A model generated the notes under the pieces. It saw nothing but the letters and a program-made list of their open reading frames with translations, did not search any database and was not told the DNA's origin. The translations under genes and the position numbers were made by a program. Positions 1 through 8,184 of a DNA stretch of 13,790 nucleotides are shown here, piece after piece. The stretch is from Firmicutes bacterium UBA995 (GTDB lineage: Bacteria; Bacillota; Sulfobacillia; UBA995). Position 1 is the first letter of the stretch. The number at the start of each line of letters is the position of its first letter. The stretch spans positions 1 through 13,790 of the forward strand of contig DBBB01000102.1 in NCBI GenBank assembly GCA_002291985.1, given 5' to 3'.

Positions 1-432
1 GTACTGCCGGGCGATTGCCCCGGCGTCCGACAGCAGCGCCTCTTCATAGAACACAGCAGCCAGTTCCAGGGCCTGGTGAATCCGGTCACGTTCCGCCGAC
101 CGGCGGCGCTGTTCGGGCGTGTCCACGGGTTCGGGGATCATCACTCCCGCCCGTTCTGCCAGGGTCCGGAGCGCATCGGGGAAACTCACGCCTTCCCGCA
201 ACATGAGGAAGTTGAAGACCGATCCCCCGGCCTGGCAGCCGAAGCAGTAGAAAATGCCCTTGTCCGGGTTCACCGTGAACGACGGGGTCTTCTCGGCATG
301 GAAAGGGCACAGCCCCAGGTAGTTCTTGCCTTTGCGGCGGAGGCTGACGTAGGCCGAAATGACCTGTACGATGTCGGTACGATTGCGAACCTCCTCGACG
401 ATCTCTCCGGGAACACGCGAGCCTGCCATCAT
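1..432 (-). CDS. dnaG: DNA primase, N-terminal part (runs off the window)
   Basis: Makes the RNA primers for chromosome replication at the fork, with the replicative helicase. Only the first 144 residues are in the window; the 3' end lies beyond position 1. The CHC2-type zinc-binding domain is complete: C42-P-F-H45 and C63-F-G-C66 fit the CxxH...CxxC pattern, followed by the typical GGSVFNFLM segment around residue 69. The TOPRIM catalytic domain is not reached. A strong GGAGG site precedes two adjacent ATG codons; the first (432) is 5 nt from it, the second (429) 8 nt, so either may be used. The start lies 2 nt after the dgt stop, so the two genes are surely cotranscribed. The dgt-dnaG order (usually followed by rpoD) is standard in Clostridia. 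Confidence 0.97.
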   Translation of the reverse strand, partial: MMAGSRVPGEIVEEVRNRTDIVQVISAYVSLRRKGKNYLGLCPFHAEKTPSFTVNPDKGIFYCFGCQAGGSVFNFLMLREGVSFPDALRTLAERAGVMIPEPVDTPEQRRRSAERDRIHQALELAAVFYEEALLSDAGAIARQY

Positions 433-434
433 CC

Positions 435-1469
435 TCACCTCCGCGGAAGCCGCAAGTCATCGGCGTGTCTCCAGGGCAGGGGAAGGAAGTGACACGTGTA
501 AGTGGCAATGGCATAGCGGTCGGTCATACCTGCCACGTGATCGCAGGCGCCCCTCCAGGGAGGGTCATCGACCGACGTGACGGCGTCTCCATGCAGCAAC
601 AGCGCCGGCTCGCGGCAGTACAGTTCATACAGGGCGACAACGACCCCCTTGGCCCGCCCTTCTTCTTCCTTGGCCGCAGAACGGACATATACCTGCTGAA
701 AGAGGAATTCCCGGAGTTCCTGACCGGCGGCCGCGACCGCTTCGCCCATCGCGATCTCGCCGTCGCGGCTCCGGGCGATGATGTCGAAAACCATGGTGTG
801 AATCCGGCGGGAGTAGCCGGTCCCCAGGAGCTTCATGGGGCCATGGGGCAGGGCATCCTGTCGGAGGATTCCTCCCCGGATGGCATCGTCGATATCGTGG
901 TTGATGTAAGCCACCCGATCGCAGAGTTGTGCGAGTCGGCCCTCGGCAGTTGCGGGCTTTCCCTCGCTGCCGTGGGTGCCGATGCCATCCCGGACTTCCC
1001 AGGTCAGGTTCAATCCGGGGCGCTCGCGACTGCCCCGTTCTAGCAGGTCGACTACCCGCAAGCTCTGTTCGGCATGGCGGAACCCACCGGGAACGACTCC
1101 GTCCAGGGCTTGTTCTCCCGAGTGACCGAAGGGGGTGTGCCCGAGATCATGTCCGAGGGCTATGGCTTCCGTCAGGTCTTCATTGAGACGCAGGGCCTTG
1201 GCCACCGTGCGCGCGATCTGTGCCACTTCCAGGGAGTGAGTCAGGCGGGTCCGATAGTGGTCGCCGAAAGGCACAAGGAATACCTGGGTCTTGTCCTTGA
1301 GTCGCCGGAACGCTTTGGAATGGATGATGCGATCGCGGTCGCGCTGGAAAGCTGTGCGGATATCGCACTCGGGTTCAGGCCAGGCACGACCGCGGCTGCC
1401 GGCGGCCCGGGCGGCAAACGGCGCCAGTTCCCTGCCTTCTCGCTCTTCCGTCTCCCGCCGGACGTTCAA
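435..1469 (-). CDS. dgt: dGTPase-like deoxynucleoside triphosphate triphosphohydrolase
   Basis: HD-superfamily enzyme of the dGTPase-like type; the family splits dNTPs to deoxynucleoside and triphosphate, trimming dNTP pools. With the start chosen here the protein is 344 residues, usual for the short bacterial form. The metal-binding HD signature is visible: H77 in RLTHSLEV, H107-D108 in GHDLGHTPFGH, and D184 in CDRVAYINHD. The N-terminus matches the family pattern (REx..., then PECDIRTAFQRDRDRIIHSKAF). I chose the TTG at 1469 because the family begins just before this segment and GAGGG lies about 6 nt upstream. The open frame runs on to 1673 but there it overlaps the 3' end of ppdK and has no family similarity. 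The gene follows ppdK after 110 nt and abuts dnaG. Substrate range (dGTP or any dNTP) cannot be read from sequence. Confidence 0.93.
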   Translation of the reverse strand: MNVRRETEEREGRELAPFAARAAGSRGRAWPEPECDIRTAFQRDRDRIIHSKAFRRLKDKTQVFLVPFGDHYRTRLTHSLEVAQIARTVAKALRLNEDLTEAIALGHDLGHTPFGHSGEQALDGVVPGGFRHAEQSLRVVDLLERGSRERPGLNLTWEVRDGIGTHGSEGKPATAEGRLAQLCDRVAYINHDIDDAIRGGILRQDALPHGPMKLLGTGYSRRIHTMVFDIIARSRDGEIAMGEAVAAAGQELREFLFQQVYVRSAAKEEEGRAKGVVVALYELYCREPALLLHGDAVTSVDDPPWRGACDHVAGMTDRYAIATYTCHFLPLPWRHADDLRLPRR

Positions 1470-1579
1470 TTGCTTCCCTCGCTCTCCCCCGGGACAATTA
1501 GCCGCAGGAGCAGTACTTCCTGCCGGGGGCGGGAAGACCCGGAGATGCGACCGAAGTGCGGTGATGAAGGTTTGCGCAG
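1470..1579. other. ppdK-dgt intergenic leader, 110 nt
   Basis: This non-coding gap separates the ppdK stop from the dgt TTG start. It holds a short inverted repeat, GCAGGA (1504-1509) and TCCTGC (1518-1523), with an 8-nt loop and no T-run on either strand, so it is not a convincing Rho-independent terminator. I see no good sigma-A promoter. It could be a leader, an RNA-processing site or plain spacer. Confidence 0.35.
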
Positions 1580-4228
1580 CTAAGCGCTGGACGAGGCGGA
1601 AGGAGGGCCGCCGGCGGATAGCGCGGCCTGGGCGGCTGCCAGGCGGGCGATGGGCACCCGGTAAGGCGAACAACTGATGTAGTCCAGCCCGACCTCATGA
1701 AAGAAGGATATGGACGCGGGGTCGCCACCGTGTTCCCCGCATATCCCGATCTTCAGACCTTGCCGGACTTGACGGCCTCCCGCAACCGCCAGCTTCACCA
1801 GCACCCCCACTCCGTCGCGGTCTATGGTCACGAAGGGGTTGGCGGGCAGTATCCGGGAATCGAGGTAGCGGGCAAGGAACTTGGCCTCGGCATCATCTCG
1901 GCTGAACCCGAAGGTCGTCTGCGTGAGATCGTTGGTGCCGAAAGAGAAGAACTCGGCATGTTCCGCGATCGCGCCGGCCACCAGGCAAGCACGGGGGATC
2001 TCGATCATCGTGCCGACGGGGCAATCGAGGTCGAGCCCGCACGCCGCCTCGACTTCCCCTGCCACCCTTGCGATCAGGTCGCGGCAGAAGGCCAGTTCAC
2101 TTGGGAGTCCTACCAGGGGGATCATGATCTCCGGCCGGGCGTCCACCCCCCGGCTCATGAGGTCGGCGGTCGCCTCGAGGACGGCGCGGACCTGCATCTC
2201 GTAGACTTCGGGATGGGAGATGCCCAGACGAACCCCCCGGTGGCCGAGCATGGGGTTCGACTCGTGCAGGGCACGAGCGCGCAGCAGTAACCCTTGTTCC
2301 CGGCAACCCGGAGGCGAGCCCCGGACCACTTCGGCGAGTTCCTCGACGTCCGGCAGAAACTCGTGCAAGGGCGGGTCCAGCAACCGGATGGTCACGGGGA
2401 GTCCCGCCATGGCCTCGAGGATACCCGCGAAATCGGCCCGCTGCATGGGAAGAAGCTGCCGGAGACATTGGCGGCGCTCCTGTTCGGTTTCGGCGAGGAT
2501 CATCCCCTGCACGATCGGCAGCCGGTCCCGGGCCATGAACATGTGCTCGGTGCGGCATAAACCTATGCCCTCGGCGCCGAACTCCCTGGCCCGGGCCGCG
2601 TCGGCGGGCGTGTCGGCGTTGGCCCGTACGCCGAGTCGTCGAACATCGTCTGCCCAGGCGAGCAAGGTGCGGAAGTAAGGCGATAGTTCCGGCTGCGCCA
2701 GGGGAACTTCCCCGAGGACTACCCTGCCGGTACCTCCGTCGATGGACAGGGTGTCCCCCGCTCGCAACACGCGCGCGCCGATCTGCACGCTGTCTCCCCG
2801 GGGATCAAAACGAAGAGCGTCGCAGCCCACGACGCATGGCTTGCCCATGCCCCGGGCCACGATCGCGGCGTGGCAGGTCATGCCCCCCCGCGCCGTGAGC
2901 ACGCCTTGAGCGGCGGCGATGCCGTGGATATCGTCGGGAGTAGTCTCCGGGCGAACCAGCAGCACTCGCTCGCCCGCGTCGGCTCGGTCGCTGGCCGAGT
3001 CGGCATCGAGGGCAATACGGCCGGTGGCGGCGCCCGGCGACGCGGGAAGCCCGGTCGCGAGCACGTTGAGGACGGCGCCGGCGTCGATAGTCGGGTGAAG
3101 CAGGTGCGCCAGTGCTTCCGGCTCCACCCGCGAAAGGGTCTCGCGGCGACTGATGATGCCTTCTTCCGCAAGGTCGACCGCCACCCGGATGGATGCGGCC
3201 ACGCTGCGCTTGCCGGAACGGGTCTGCAGGATGTAAAGCCGCTCCTGCTCGCAGGTGAACTCGATGTCCTGCATGTCCCGGTAGTGGCGCTCCAGCATCC
3301 GGGCATATTGCCCGAGCTGCGCATGGACCGAGGGAAGCTCGGCCGCCATGTCGTCGATAGGCCGGGGTGTACGGTGACCCGCGACGACGTCCTCTCCTTG
3401 GGCGTTAAGCAGGTACTCCCCGTAAAGCCGCGCTGCGCCGGTCGAAGGATCGCGGCTGAAGACGACGCCGGTCGCCGACCGGGGCCCCCGGTTCCCGAAA
3501 ACCATGGCCTGCACGGTGACGGCCGTCCCCAGATCGTGAGGGATGCCGTACATCTCGCGATAGGCGATCGCCCGCCGGTTGTTCCAGGAGTCGAACACGG
3601 CGCGAATCGCCATCCGCAGTTGCTCGTGGGGGCTGATGGGGAAAGGATGACCCGTGTGCTCGGCTACAAGCTGGAGGTACTGCTGGACCACCTCCTGTAA
3701 GGCCTCCTCATCGAGTTCCCCGTCGCCACGCACACCCCGGCGCCTTCGCGCCGACTCCCATACGTCCTCGAAACGCCGGTGGGGGATGCCGAGCACGACA
3801 TCGCCGAACATCTGGACGAAACGGCGGTAGCAGTCCAGGGCAAAGACCCGGTCCCCCGCACGGCGGGCGAGCCCTTCGGCGGACCGGGAGTTCAGGCCGA
3901 GGTTGAGGATGGTGTCCATCATGCCGGGCATGGAGGCAGCCCCACCGGAACGTACCGAGACCAGCAGCGGGTCATGGTTTGCTCCCAGTGTCCTCCCGGA
4001 ATCGGCTTCGAGTGCCGCCAGTGCCCCTGCCACCTGTTCTTCCAGACCTGCGGGCCAGGTCTTCCCCAACCGGTAGTAGTCCTGGCAAGCCTCGGTGCAT
4101 ATGATGAATCCGGGGGGGACGGGCAGCCCCAGCCGCACCATCTCGGCAAGATTGGCCCCTTTCCCCCCCAGGAGATCGCGCATGTCGGCCCGTCCATCGG
4201 CGAAACGGTAAACGTATCGGGCGCTCAC
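1580..4228 (-). CDS. ppdK: Pyruvate, phosphate dikinase (PPDK)
   Basis: Cytosolic enzyme that interconverts pyruvate + ATP + Pi and PEP + AMP + PPi, used in glycolysis or gluconeogenesis in many anaerobes. The 882-residue length is normal. In order: N-terminal ATP-grasp nucleotide-binding domain (about 1-340, with GGKGANLAEM near 20-29 and SVRSGGAASMPGMMDT near 91-106), the swivelling phosphohistidine domain with H453 inside GGMTCHAA, and the C-terminal PEP/pyruvate TIM barrel with IGLCRTEHMF (near 555-564), SFGTNDLTQ (near 762-770) and catalytic C830 in GICGEHGG. T451, two residues before the histidine, is the regulatory threonine of the family. The middle residue is Cys rather than the usual Ser. 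The GTG at 4228 has a GGGGAGGG site and overlaps the upstream regulator stop by 4 nt (GTGA), so translation is probably coupled. Confidence 0.97.
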   Translation of the reverse strand: MSARYVYRFADGRADMRDLLGGKGANLAEMVRLGLPVPPGFIICTEACQDYYRLGKTWPAGLEEQVAGALAALEADSGRTLGANHDPLLVSVRSGGAASMPGMMDTILNLGLNSRSAEGLARRAGDRVFALDCYRRFVQMFGDVVLGIPHRRFEDVWESARRRRGVRGDGELDEEALQEVVQQYLQLVAEHTGHPFPISPHEQLRMAIRAVFDSWNNRRAIAYREMYGIPHDLGTAVTVQAMVFGNRGPRSATGVVFSRDPSTGAARLYGEYLLNAQGEDVVAGHRTPRPIDDMAAELPSVHAQLGQYARMLERHYRDMQDIEFTCEQERLYILQTRSGKRSVAASIRVAVDLAEEGIISRRETLSRVEPEALAHLLHPTIDAGAVLNVLATGLPASPGAATGRIALDADSASDRADAGERVLLVRPETTPDDIHGIAAAQGVLTARGGMTCHAAIVARGMGKPCVVGCDALRFDPRGDSVQIGARVLRAGDTLSIDGGTGRVVLGEVPLAQPELSPYFRTLLAWADDVRRLGVRANADTPADAARAREFGAEGIGLCRTEHMFMARDRLPIVQGMILAETEQERRQCLRQLLPMQRADFAGILEAMAGLPVTIRLLDPPLHEFLPDVEELAEVVRGSPPGCREQGLLLRARALHESNPMLGHRGVRLGISHPEVYEMQVRAVLEATADLMSRGVDARPEIMIPLVGLPSELAFCRDLIARVAGEVEAACGLDLDCPVGTMIEIPRACLVAGAIAEHAEFFSFGTNDLTQTTFGFSRDDAEAKFLARYLDSRILPANPFVTIDRDGVGVLVKLAVAGGRQVRQGLKIGICGEHGGDPASISFFHEVGLDYISCSPYRVPIARLAAAQAALSAGGPPSASSSA

Positions 4229-5067
4229 CTCGAACCCTCCCCTTGCCGCAGCAACTCGAGGATACGGGAGGCCGTCTCCTCTACCGCCATCCGGGTCACA
4301 TCGATCACCTTGCACCCGAGACTTCGGAAGACCGAGTCGGCATAGTCGAGTTCGCGGGTGATCCGGTCCAGTTCGGCATAGTCGGCGCCGGGCTTCAGGC
4401 CGATCACCTTGAGTCGCTGGCGTCGGATCTCGAGGATGTACTGCGGTTCAGCCGTGAGACCCACCAGCCGGAAAGCAGGGATGGCGGTCAATTCGGGCGG
4501 CGGCTCCAGCTCGGGCACGAGGGGCAAGTTGGCAGCCTTGATCCTCCGGTGCGCCAGGTACATCGAGACGGGAGTCTTGGATACCCGCGAGACCCCGAGC
4601 AGCACGCAGTCCGCGGCCAGCAGGCCCCGGGATTGCTTGCCGTCGTCGTGCTTGACGGCGAACTCGACCGCCTCGACCCGCCGAAAATACTCCTCATCCA
4701 GGCGGCGGCTGAGTCCCGGCTCGAGCCGCGGGGGAACCTCGCTCACCTGAGCGATGGCCTCGATCACCGGGCCCATGATGTCGACGGCGGGGATGCCAAG
4801 CTTCCGGGCGGCGTCGCTCACAAGAGACCGGAGTTGCGGCTGGACCAGCGTGTACACGATCGCGCTCCGGCCGGCTGCAGCCTGTTCGATGATGGCCGTC
4901 ACCGACGGAGCATCGTTCACGAAGGGGAAGCGGCGAACGTCGAAACGGCCGCTGTCGAACTGACTGGCAGCCGCCCGTGCCACCAGTTCCGCCGTCTCGC
5001 CGATCGAGTCGGACACGATGAAGATTGACCCCAGTTGACGCTGTTCGGCATCCGTTCCCGGCTCCAT
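4225..5067 (-). CDS. PPDK regulatory protein (bifunctional kinase/pyrophosphorylase, DUF299)
   Basis: Bifunctional regulator of the YqfL/PpsR family. It inactivates PPDK by ADP-dependent phosphorylation of the Thr near the catalytic His, and reactivates it by Pi-dependent removal of that phosphate. Its substrate gene ppdK follows with a GTGA overlap, so the partner is PPDK rather than PEP synthase. With the ATG at 5067 it has 280 residues, close to the ~270 of relatives. Visible family blocks: IFIVSDSIGETAE near the N-terminus, the REVEAVEF-type segment (here RRVEAVEFAVKHDDG), and the P-loop-like GVSRVSKTP at about 158-166, where most relatives have Thr instead of the Val. An in-frame GTG at 5097 would add 10 residues. 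I prefer the ATG because AAGGAG lies upstream of it, although the spacing (about 13 nt) is long. The gene lies 76 nt after glyS. Confidence 0.95.
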   Translation of the reverse strand: MEPGTDAEQRQLGSIFIVSDSIGETAELVARAAASQFDSGRFDVRRFPFVNDAPSVTAIIEQAAAGRSAIVYTLVQPQLRSLVSDAARKLGIPAVDIMGPVIEAIAQVSEVPPRLEPGLSRRLDEEYFRRVEAVEFAVKHDDGKQSRGLLAADCVLLGVSRVSKTPVSMYLAHRRIKAANLPLVPELEPPPELTAIPAFRLVGLTAEPQYILEIRRQRLKVIGLKPGADYAELDRITRELDYADSVFRSLGCKVIDVTRMAVEETASRILELLRQGEGSR

Positions 5068-5097
5068 GCCTGCCTGTCCGCTCCTTCCGCCGGCCAC

Positions 5098-5115
5098 GAA
5101 ACAGGGTCATGTTTC
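5098..5115. repeat. Small inverted repeat between glyS and the PPDK regulator
   Basis: GAAACA (5098-5103) and TGTTTC (5110-5115) form a perfect 6-bp inverted repeat with a 6-nt loop in the 76-nt gap upstream of the PPDK regulator. It has no T-run, so it is not an obvious terminator. It could be an operator or an mRNA hairpin, or chance. No promoter is clear beside it. Confidence 0.25.
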
Positions 5116-5143
5116 TCCCATCGGGCTCTGGTTCCTGCTCCGG

Positions 5144-7198
5144 CTAGTTTGCCAGGTGCCCAAGGTCCGCCGGCAGCGATATGAGGTCGAGGATGGCCCG
5201 GAGGAGGGCCAGCCGGTTGGCGCGAAGCGCTTCCTCGCCGGTCATGACCAGGACGGCATCGAAGAAAGCGTCGACGGGTTGTCGCAGCTGTGCCGCGCCG
5301 GTCCAGAAGGCTTCATAGTCTCCGGCCTGCAGTTGAGCCATGGCCTGGCACCGGATGGCCGCCAGCGCATCGTGCAGTTCTCGCTCTGCCGGTTCCCGGA
5401 AGTCCTCCGGTCTCACCGTCTGTCCCCGGGCCACCCGCCCGGCCAGCCCACTCACGCGAACCTGTACTGCCAGCAAGTCGACGAAGGCGGGCGTGTCCCG
5501 GAACCGGGCCAGCGCCTGTGCCCGCGCCCTGGCGACATCCAGTCGATCGACCCCCACAGCCAGGACCGCCTGCACCACGTCCCCGTCCAGCCCCTGTTCC
5601 GCCACCAGCCCCCGGAAGCGGGCCAGCAAGAAGTCGGTCAGCCTGCCCTCCCACGCCCCGGGCGGCAACGCCTGCACCTCCCGGACCCTGGCGATAGCGC
5701 GGCGCAGTGCCATTCCGGGAAGGACCGACGCGAGCAGGCGGACGATCGCGTGGGCCATGCGCCGTTGGCCCAAGGGGTCCTGCGACCCGGTGGCCTCAAT
5801 GCCTGCGGAGTGGAAAGCTACCAGCGCGTCCAGGCGATCGGCCAGGCCGACCAGTGCTCCGGACGGGGATGAGGGCAGGTCATCGTCGGCGGTGCGGGGC
5901 AGATAGTGATCGTGGATGGCTTCGGCCACCGCCCGCTGCTCCCCCCATCCGGCAGCGTACTCCTTTCCCATGATCCCGGCAAGTTCGGGATATTCGTACA
6001 CCATCCGCGTGGCGAGGTCGGCCTTTGCCAGCTCGGCGGCACGGACGGCCACGGCCGTCTCGGCTTCGCTCAGCCCGGCATCGCCGGCGAGCAGGCGAAC
6101 CACCTTCGCGGTCCGGCGGGCGCGGTCTCCCACGGTGCCGAGACCCTCGCCAAAGCTCATCCCGTCCAGCCGGGGTAGCAGCGCCCCCAGGGGCGTGCGC
6201 CGGTCTTCCTCGTAGAAGAACCTCGCATCGGCCAACCGGGCGCGCAGCACCCACTCGTTGCCCTGGATCACCTGGTCGAGGCAGCGGCGATCGCCGCAAC
6301 GAACGCCAATGAAACGGGGCTGCAGCGCGCCATCCATATCCTCGACGGGGAAGCAGCGCTGATGCTGACGCATCACCGTGGTCAGTAGCGGGTCGGGGAG
6401 CAACAGGTACTCCGGGTCGAACCCGCCGGTGAAGGCAGCCGGGTGCTCGACCAGATCGGCCACCTCCTCGAGCAGTCCGGGTACGGAGCGGGGGCGGCCG
6501 CCTGCCGCCCGGGCCGCTTCCTGCACGTCTCGCCACACCAGCTCGCGCCGTTGAACGGGATCGAGCACCACCCCGGCCCGGTCGACGATCGACGGATAAT
6601 CGTCAGCACAAGAGACGGGGTGATCGCCGGGCGCCAGGAAGCGGTGCCCCCGGCTGACACGACCCGCCCTGACGCCGGCGAACTCGAAACTGATGACCTC
6701 ATCATCCAGCAAGGCCAGGATCCAGCGAACGGGGCGGATGAAGCGGAACTCGCCGGCGCCCCAGCGCATGGGCCGCTCGACCTCGAGGCGAGAGAGGATC
6801 CGGGGAAGGACGTGGGCCAGCACGATGGACGCGGGTTCGCCCGCCAGGCGTTGAACGGCGTACACGTAGCCCTCCCTGACGGTCAGGTCGGACATGCCCG
6901 CCCCCCGCGTGCGGGCGAAACCCTCGGCCGCCCGGGTCGGTTGCCCTCCGGCGTCGAAGGCGATGGCAGCGGGAGGTCCTTTGACTTCCGTGACCTGATC
7001 GGCCTGATGGGACGCGACCGCCTTGACCAGTAATACCAGGCGGCGAGGTGTTCCGAGCGTGCGGAGGGCGCCGTGCGCCAGCCGAGCTTCCTCGAACTGG
7101 CGCCTTGCCTGTTCCCCGAGTTGTCCCAGCAGGTCCTCCAGCAGTCTGGCAGGGATCTCCTCGGTACCCACCTCCAGCACCAGGTCTCGTGCAGACAC
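5144..7198 (-). CDS. glyS: Glycyl-tRNA synthetase beta subunit
   Basis: Beta chain of the bacterial alpha2beta2 glycyl-tRNA synthetase. It binds tRNA-Gly and is needed with GlyQ to charge it. The protein is 684 residues, normal for GlyS. It opens with the family start (LVLEVGTEEIPARLL, about residues 6-20). It carries VLRARLADARFFYEED near 317-332, the ADL..MV.E.PEL.GIMG block near 392-411, and the C-terminal anticodon-binding (DALR-like) region ending in VDAFFDAVLVM near 642-652. I chose the GTG at 7198 because it gives exactly the family N-terminus, follows a GGGGAGTGAGG ribosome site and lies 5 nt after the glyQ stop. The open frame extends to 7411, but that part overlaps glyQ and shows no GlyS similarity. 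Confidence 0.97.
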   Translation of the reverse strand: MSARDLVLEVGTEEIPARLLEDLLGQLGEQARRQFEEARLAHGALRTLGTPRRLVLLVKAVASHQADQVTEVKGPPAAIAFDAGGQPTRAAEGFARTRGAGMSDLTVREGYVYAVQRLAGEPASIVLAHVLPRILSRLEVERPMRWGAGEFRFIRPVRWILALLDDEVISFEFAGVRAGRVSRGHRFLAPGDHPVSCADDYPSIVDRAGVVLDPVQRRELVWRDVQEAARAAGGRPRSVPGLLEEVADLVEHPAAFTGGFDPEYLLLPDPLLTTVMRQHQRCFPVEDMDGALQPRFIGVRCGDRRCLDQVIQGNEWVLRARLADARFFYEEDRRTPLGALLPRLDGMSFGEGLGTVGDRARRTAKVVRLLAGDAGLSEAETAVAVRAAELAKADLATRMVYEYPELAGIMGKEYAAGWGEQRAVAEAIHDHYLPRTADDDLPSSPSGALVGLADRLDALVAFHSAGIEATGSQDPLGQRRMAHAIVRLLASVLPGMALRRAIARVREVQALPPGAWEGRLTDFLLARFRGLVAEQGLDGDVVQAVLAVGVDRLDVARARAQALARFRDTPAFVDLLAVQVRVSGLAGRVARGQTVRPEDFREPAERELHDALAAIRCQAMAQLQAGDYEAFWTGAAQLRQPVDAFFDAVLVMTGEEALRANRLALLRAILDLISLPADLGHLAN

Positions 7199-7203
7199 GA
7201 CCC

Positions 7204-8088
7204 TCACTCCCCGGCCAGGAGATCGCCCGGTAGCCCGCAGGCGATCTCTGCACGTTGTTGGAGGTAGGTCTGGGCCGAGCGGCGGGCCAGTCGCTGCACT
7301 CTCGCCAGCAAGGCCGCACGCTGAGCTACCCCCATCACCCCGCGGGCATCGAGCAGATTGAAGTTGTGAGAACAGCGGAGAACATGATCGTAAGCCGGCA
7401 GCACCAGGCACCGGTCCAGGGCCCGGCCGGCTTCGGCTTCATGCAGGTCGAAAAAGGTGTTGAGGGTCAAGGGGTCGGCTTGTTGCAGCGAATAGGTGGA
7501 GTGCTCGACTTCCGCCCGGTGAAACAGCTCCCGGTAGGTAAGCCCTTCCGTCCAGACGAGGTCGTAGACATCCTCAACCCCCTGGAGATAGGCGGCAAGA
7601 CGCTCCAGACCGTACGCCAGCTCGACGGACACCGGGCGGCTGTCCACTCCCCCGACTTGCTGGAAGTAGGTGAACTGGGTGACCTCCATGGCATCCAGCC
7701 AGACCTCCCAGCCAAGCCCCCAGGCGGCAAGGGTAGGCGCCTCCCAGTTGTCCTCCACGAAGCGCACATCGTGCTCCGCCAGCGCCAGTCCCAGGCTCTC
7801 CAGGCTCTCCAGATAGAGTTGCTGGACATCGTCGGGAGAAGGCTTCAAGATCACCTGGTACTGGTGATGCTGGTAGAGCCGATTGGGATTCTCGCCGAAT
7901 CGGCCGTCGGCCGGACGCCGGCAAGGTTGCACGTAGGCAACCCGCCAGGGCTCGGGTCCGAGGACCCGCAGGAAAGTGGCGGGACTCATGGTGCCCGCCC
8001 CCACTTCGACGTCGTAAGGCTGCACGAGGGCGCATCCTCGATCTGCCCAGAAGCGGTGTAGCCGGGCTATGATCTCCTGGAAGGTCAT
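7204..8088 (-). CDS. glyQ: Glycyl-tRNA synthetase alpha subunit
   Basis: Catalytic (class II core) chain of the alpha2beta2 glycyl-tRNA synthetase; forms glycyl-adenylate from glycine and ATP. The protein is 294 residues, as usual. The family signatures are very clear: LVQPYDVEVGAGTMSPATFL (21-40), LGPEPW (43-48), QPCRRPADGRFGENPNRL (54-71) with the motif-2-like arginines, and QVILKPSP (78-85). The ATG at 8088 gives the canonical N-terminus. Its GGAGG site is unusually close, only 1 nt away, within GGGGAGGAATG. An in-frame TTG at 8112 would add 8 residues, but has no better ribosome site. Together with glyS, 5 nt downstream, it forms the glyQS pair. The leader is only 100 nt and shows no T-box. 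Confidence 0.97.
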   Translation of the reverse strand: MTFQEIIARLHRFWADRGCALVQPYDVEVGAGTMSPATFLRVLGPEPWRVAYVQPCRRPADGRFGENPNRLYQHHQYQVILKPSPDDVQQLYLESLESLGLALAEHDVRFVEDNWEAPTLAAWGLGWEVWLDAMEVTQFTYFQQVGGVDSRPVSVELAYGLERLAAYLQGVEDVYDLVWTEGLTYRELFHRAEVEHSTYSLQQADPLTLNTFFDLHEAEAGRALDRCLVLPAYDHVLRCSHNFNLLDARGVMGVAQRAALLARVQRLARRSAQTYLQQRAEIACGLPGDLLAGE

Positions 8089-8124
8089 TCCTCCCCGCCC
8101 TTCGTCACGCAAACCTCACGCCGA

Positions 8125-8154
8125 ATCCTAACACATGCCGCGGCGTATCCGCAA
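8125..8154 (-). promoter_or_regulatory. Possible sigma-A promoter for glyQS
   Basis: On the minus strand TTGCGG (8154-8149) is followed after 18 nt by TAGGAT (8130-8125), with a TGT just before it that makes an extended -10 (TGTTAGGAT). The matches are partial: 3/6 at -35 and 4/6 at -10. It sits in the recO-glyQ gap and would place the transcript start about 30 nt before the glyQ ATG. This is a pattern call only. Confidence 0.35.
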
Positions 8155-8157
8155 CCG

Positions 8158-8184
8158 GCCCTGGCGCCCGTGCCCTGGCGCCCG
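8158..8184. repeat. 13-bp perfect direct repeat just after recO
   Basis: GCCCTGGCGCCCG occurs at 8158-8170 and again at 8172-8184, a period of 14 bp, starting 4 bp beyond the recO stop codon. Each copy contains the self-complementary GGCGCC (8163-8168 and 8177-8182), so the two copies can pair as a GC-only 6-bp hairpin with an 8-nt loop in the RNA. There is no T-run, so it is not a standard Rho-independent terminator. It may be an mRNA-stability hairpin at the end of recO, a protein site, or a local duplication. Confidence 0.6.

Noticed and set aside
1504..1523. Inverted repeat after ppdK as a Rho-independent terminator
   Set aside because: The stem is only 6 bp and no T-run follows on either strand.
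1470..1673. Longer N-terminus for dgt starting at TTG 1673
   Set aside because: It would overlap ppdK by about 90 nt and add a basic, low-complexity leader that dGTPase relatives lack; TTG 1469 has a better ribosome site and the right family start.
2870..3700. Long plus-strand open frame (276 codons) opposite ppdK
   Set aside because: It lies entirely antisense to conserved ppdK sequence, has low-complexity Gly/Arg/Pro/His-rich composition and no recognisable domain. Long antisense frames are expected in GC-rich codon-biased genes.
4243..5028. Plus-strand open frame of 261 codons opposite the PPDK regulator gene
   Set aside because: It mirrors the codon positions of the real gene, has no plausible domain and no convincing ribosome site.
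5066..5872. Plus-strand open frame of 268 codons starting at the PPDK regulator/glyS gap and running opposite glyS
   Set aside because: Apart from its first bases it is antisense to conserved GlyS sequence; Arg/Pro/Gln-rich translation without a family match.
7255..8061. Plus-strand open frame of 268 codons opposite glyQ
   Set aside because: Antisense shadow of one of the best conserved genes in the window; translation looks random.
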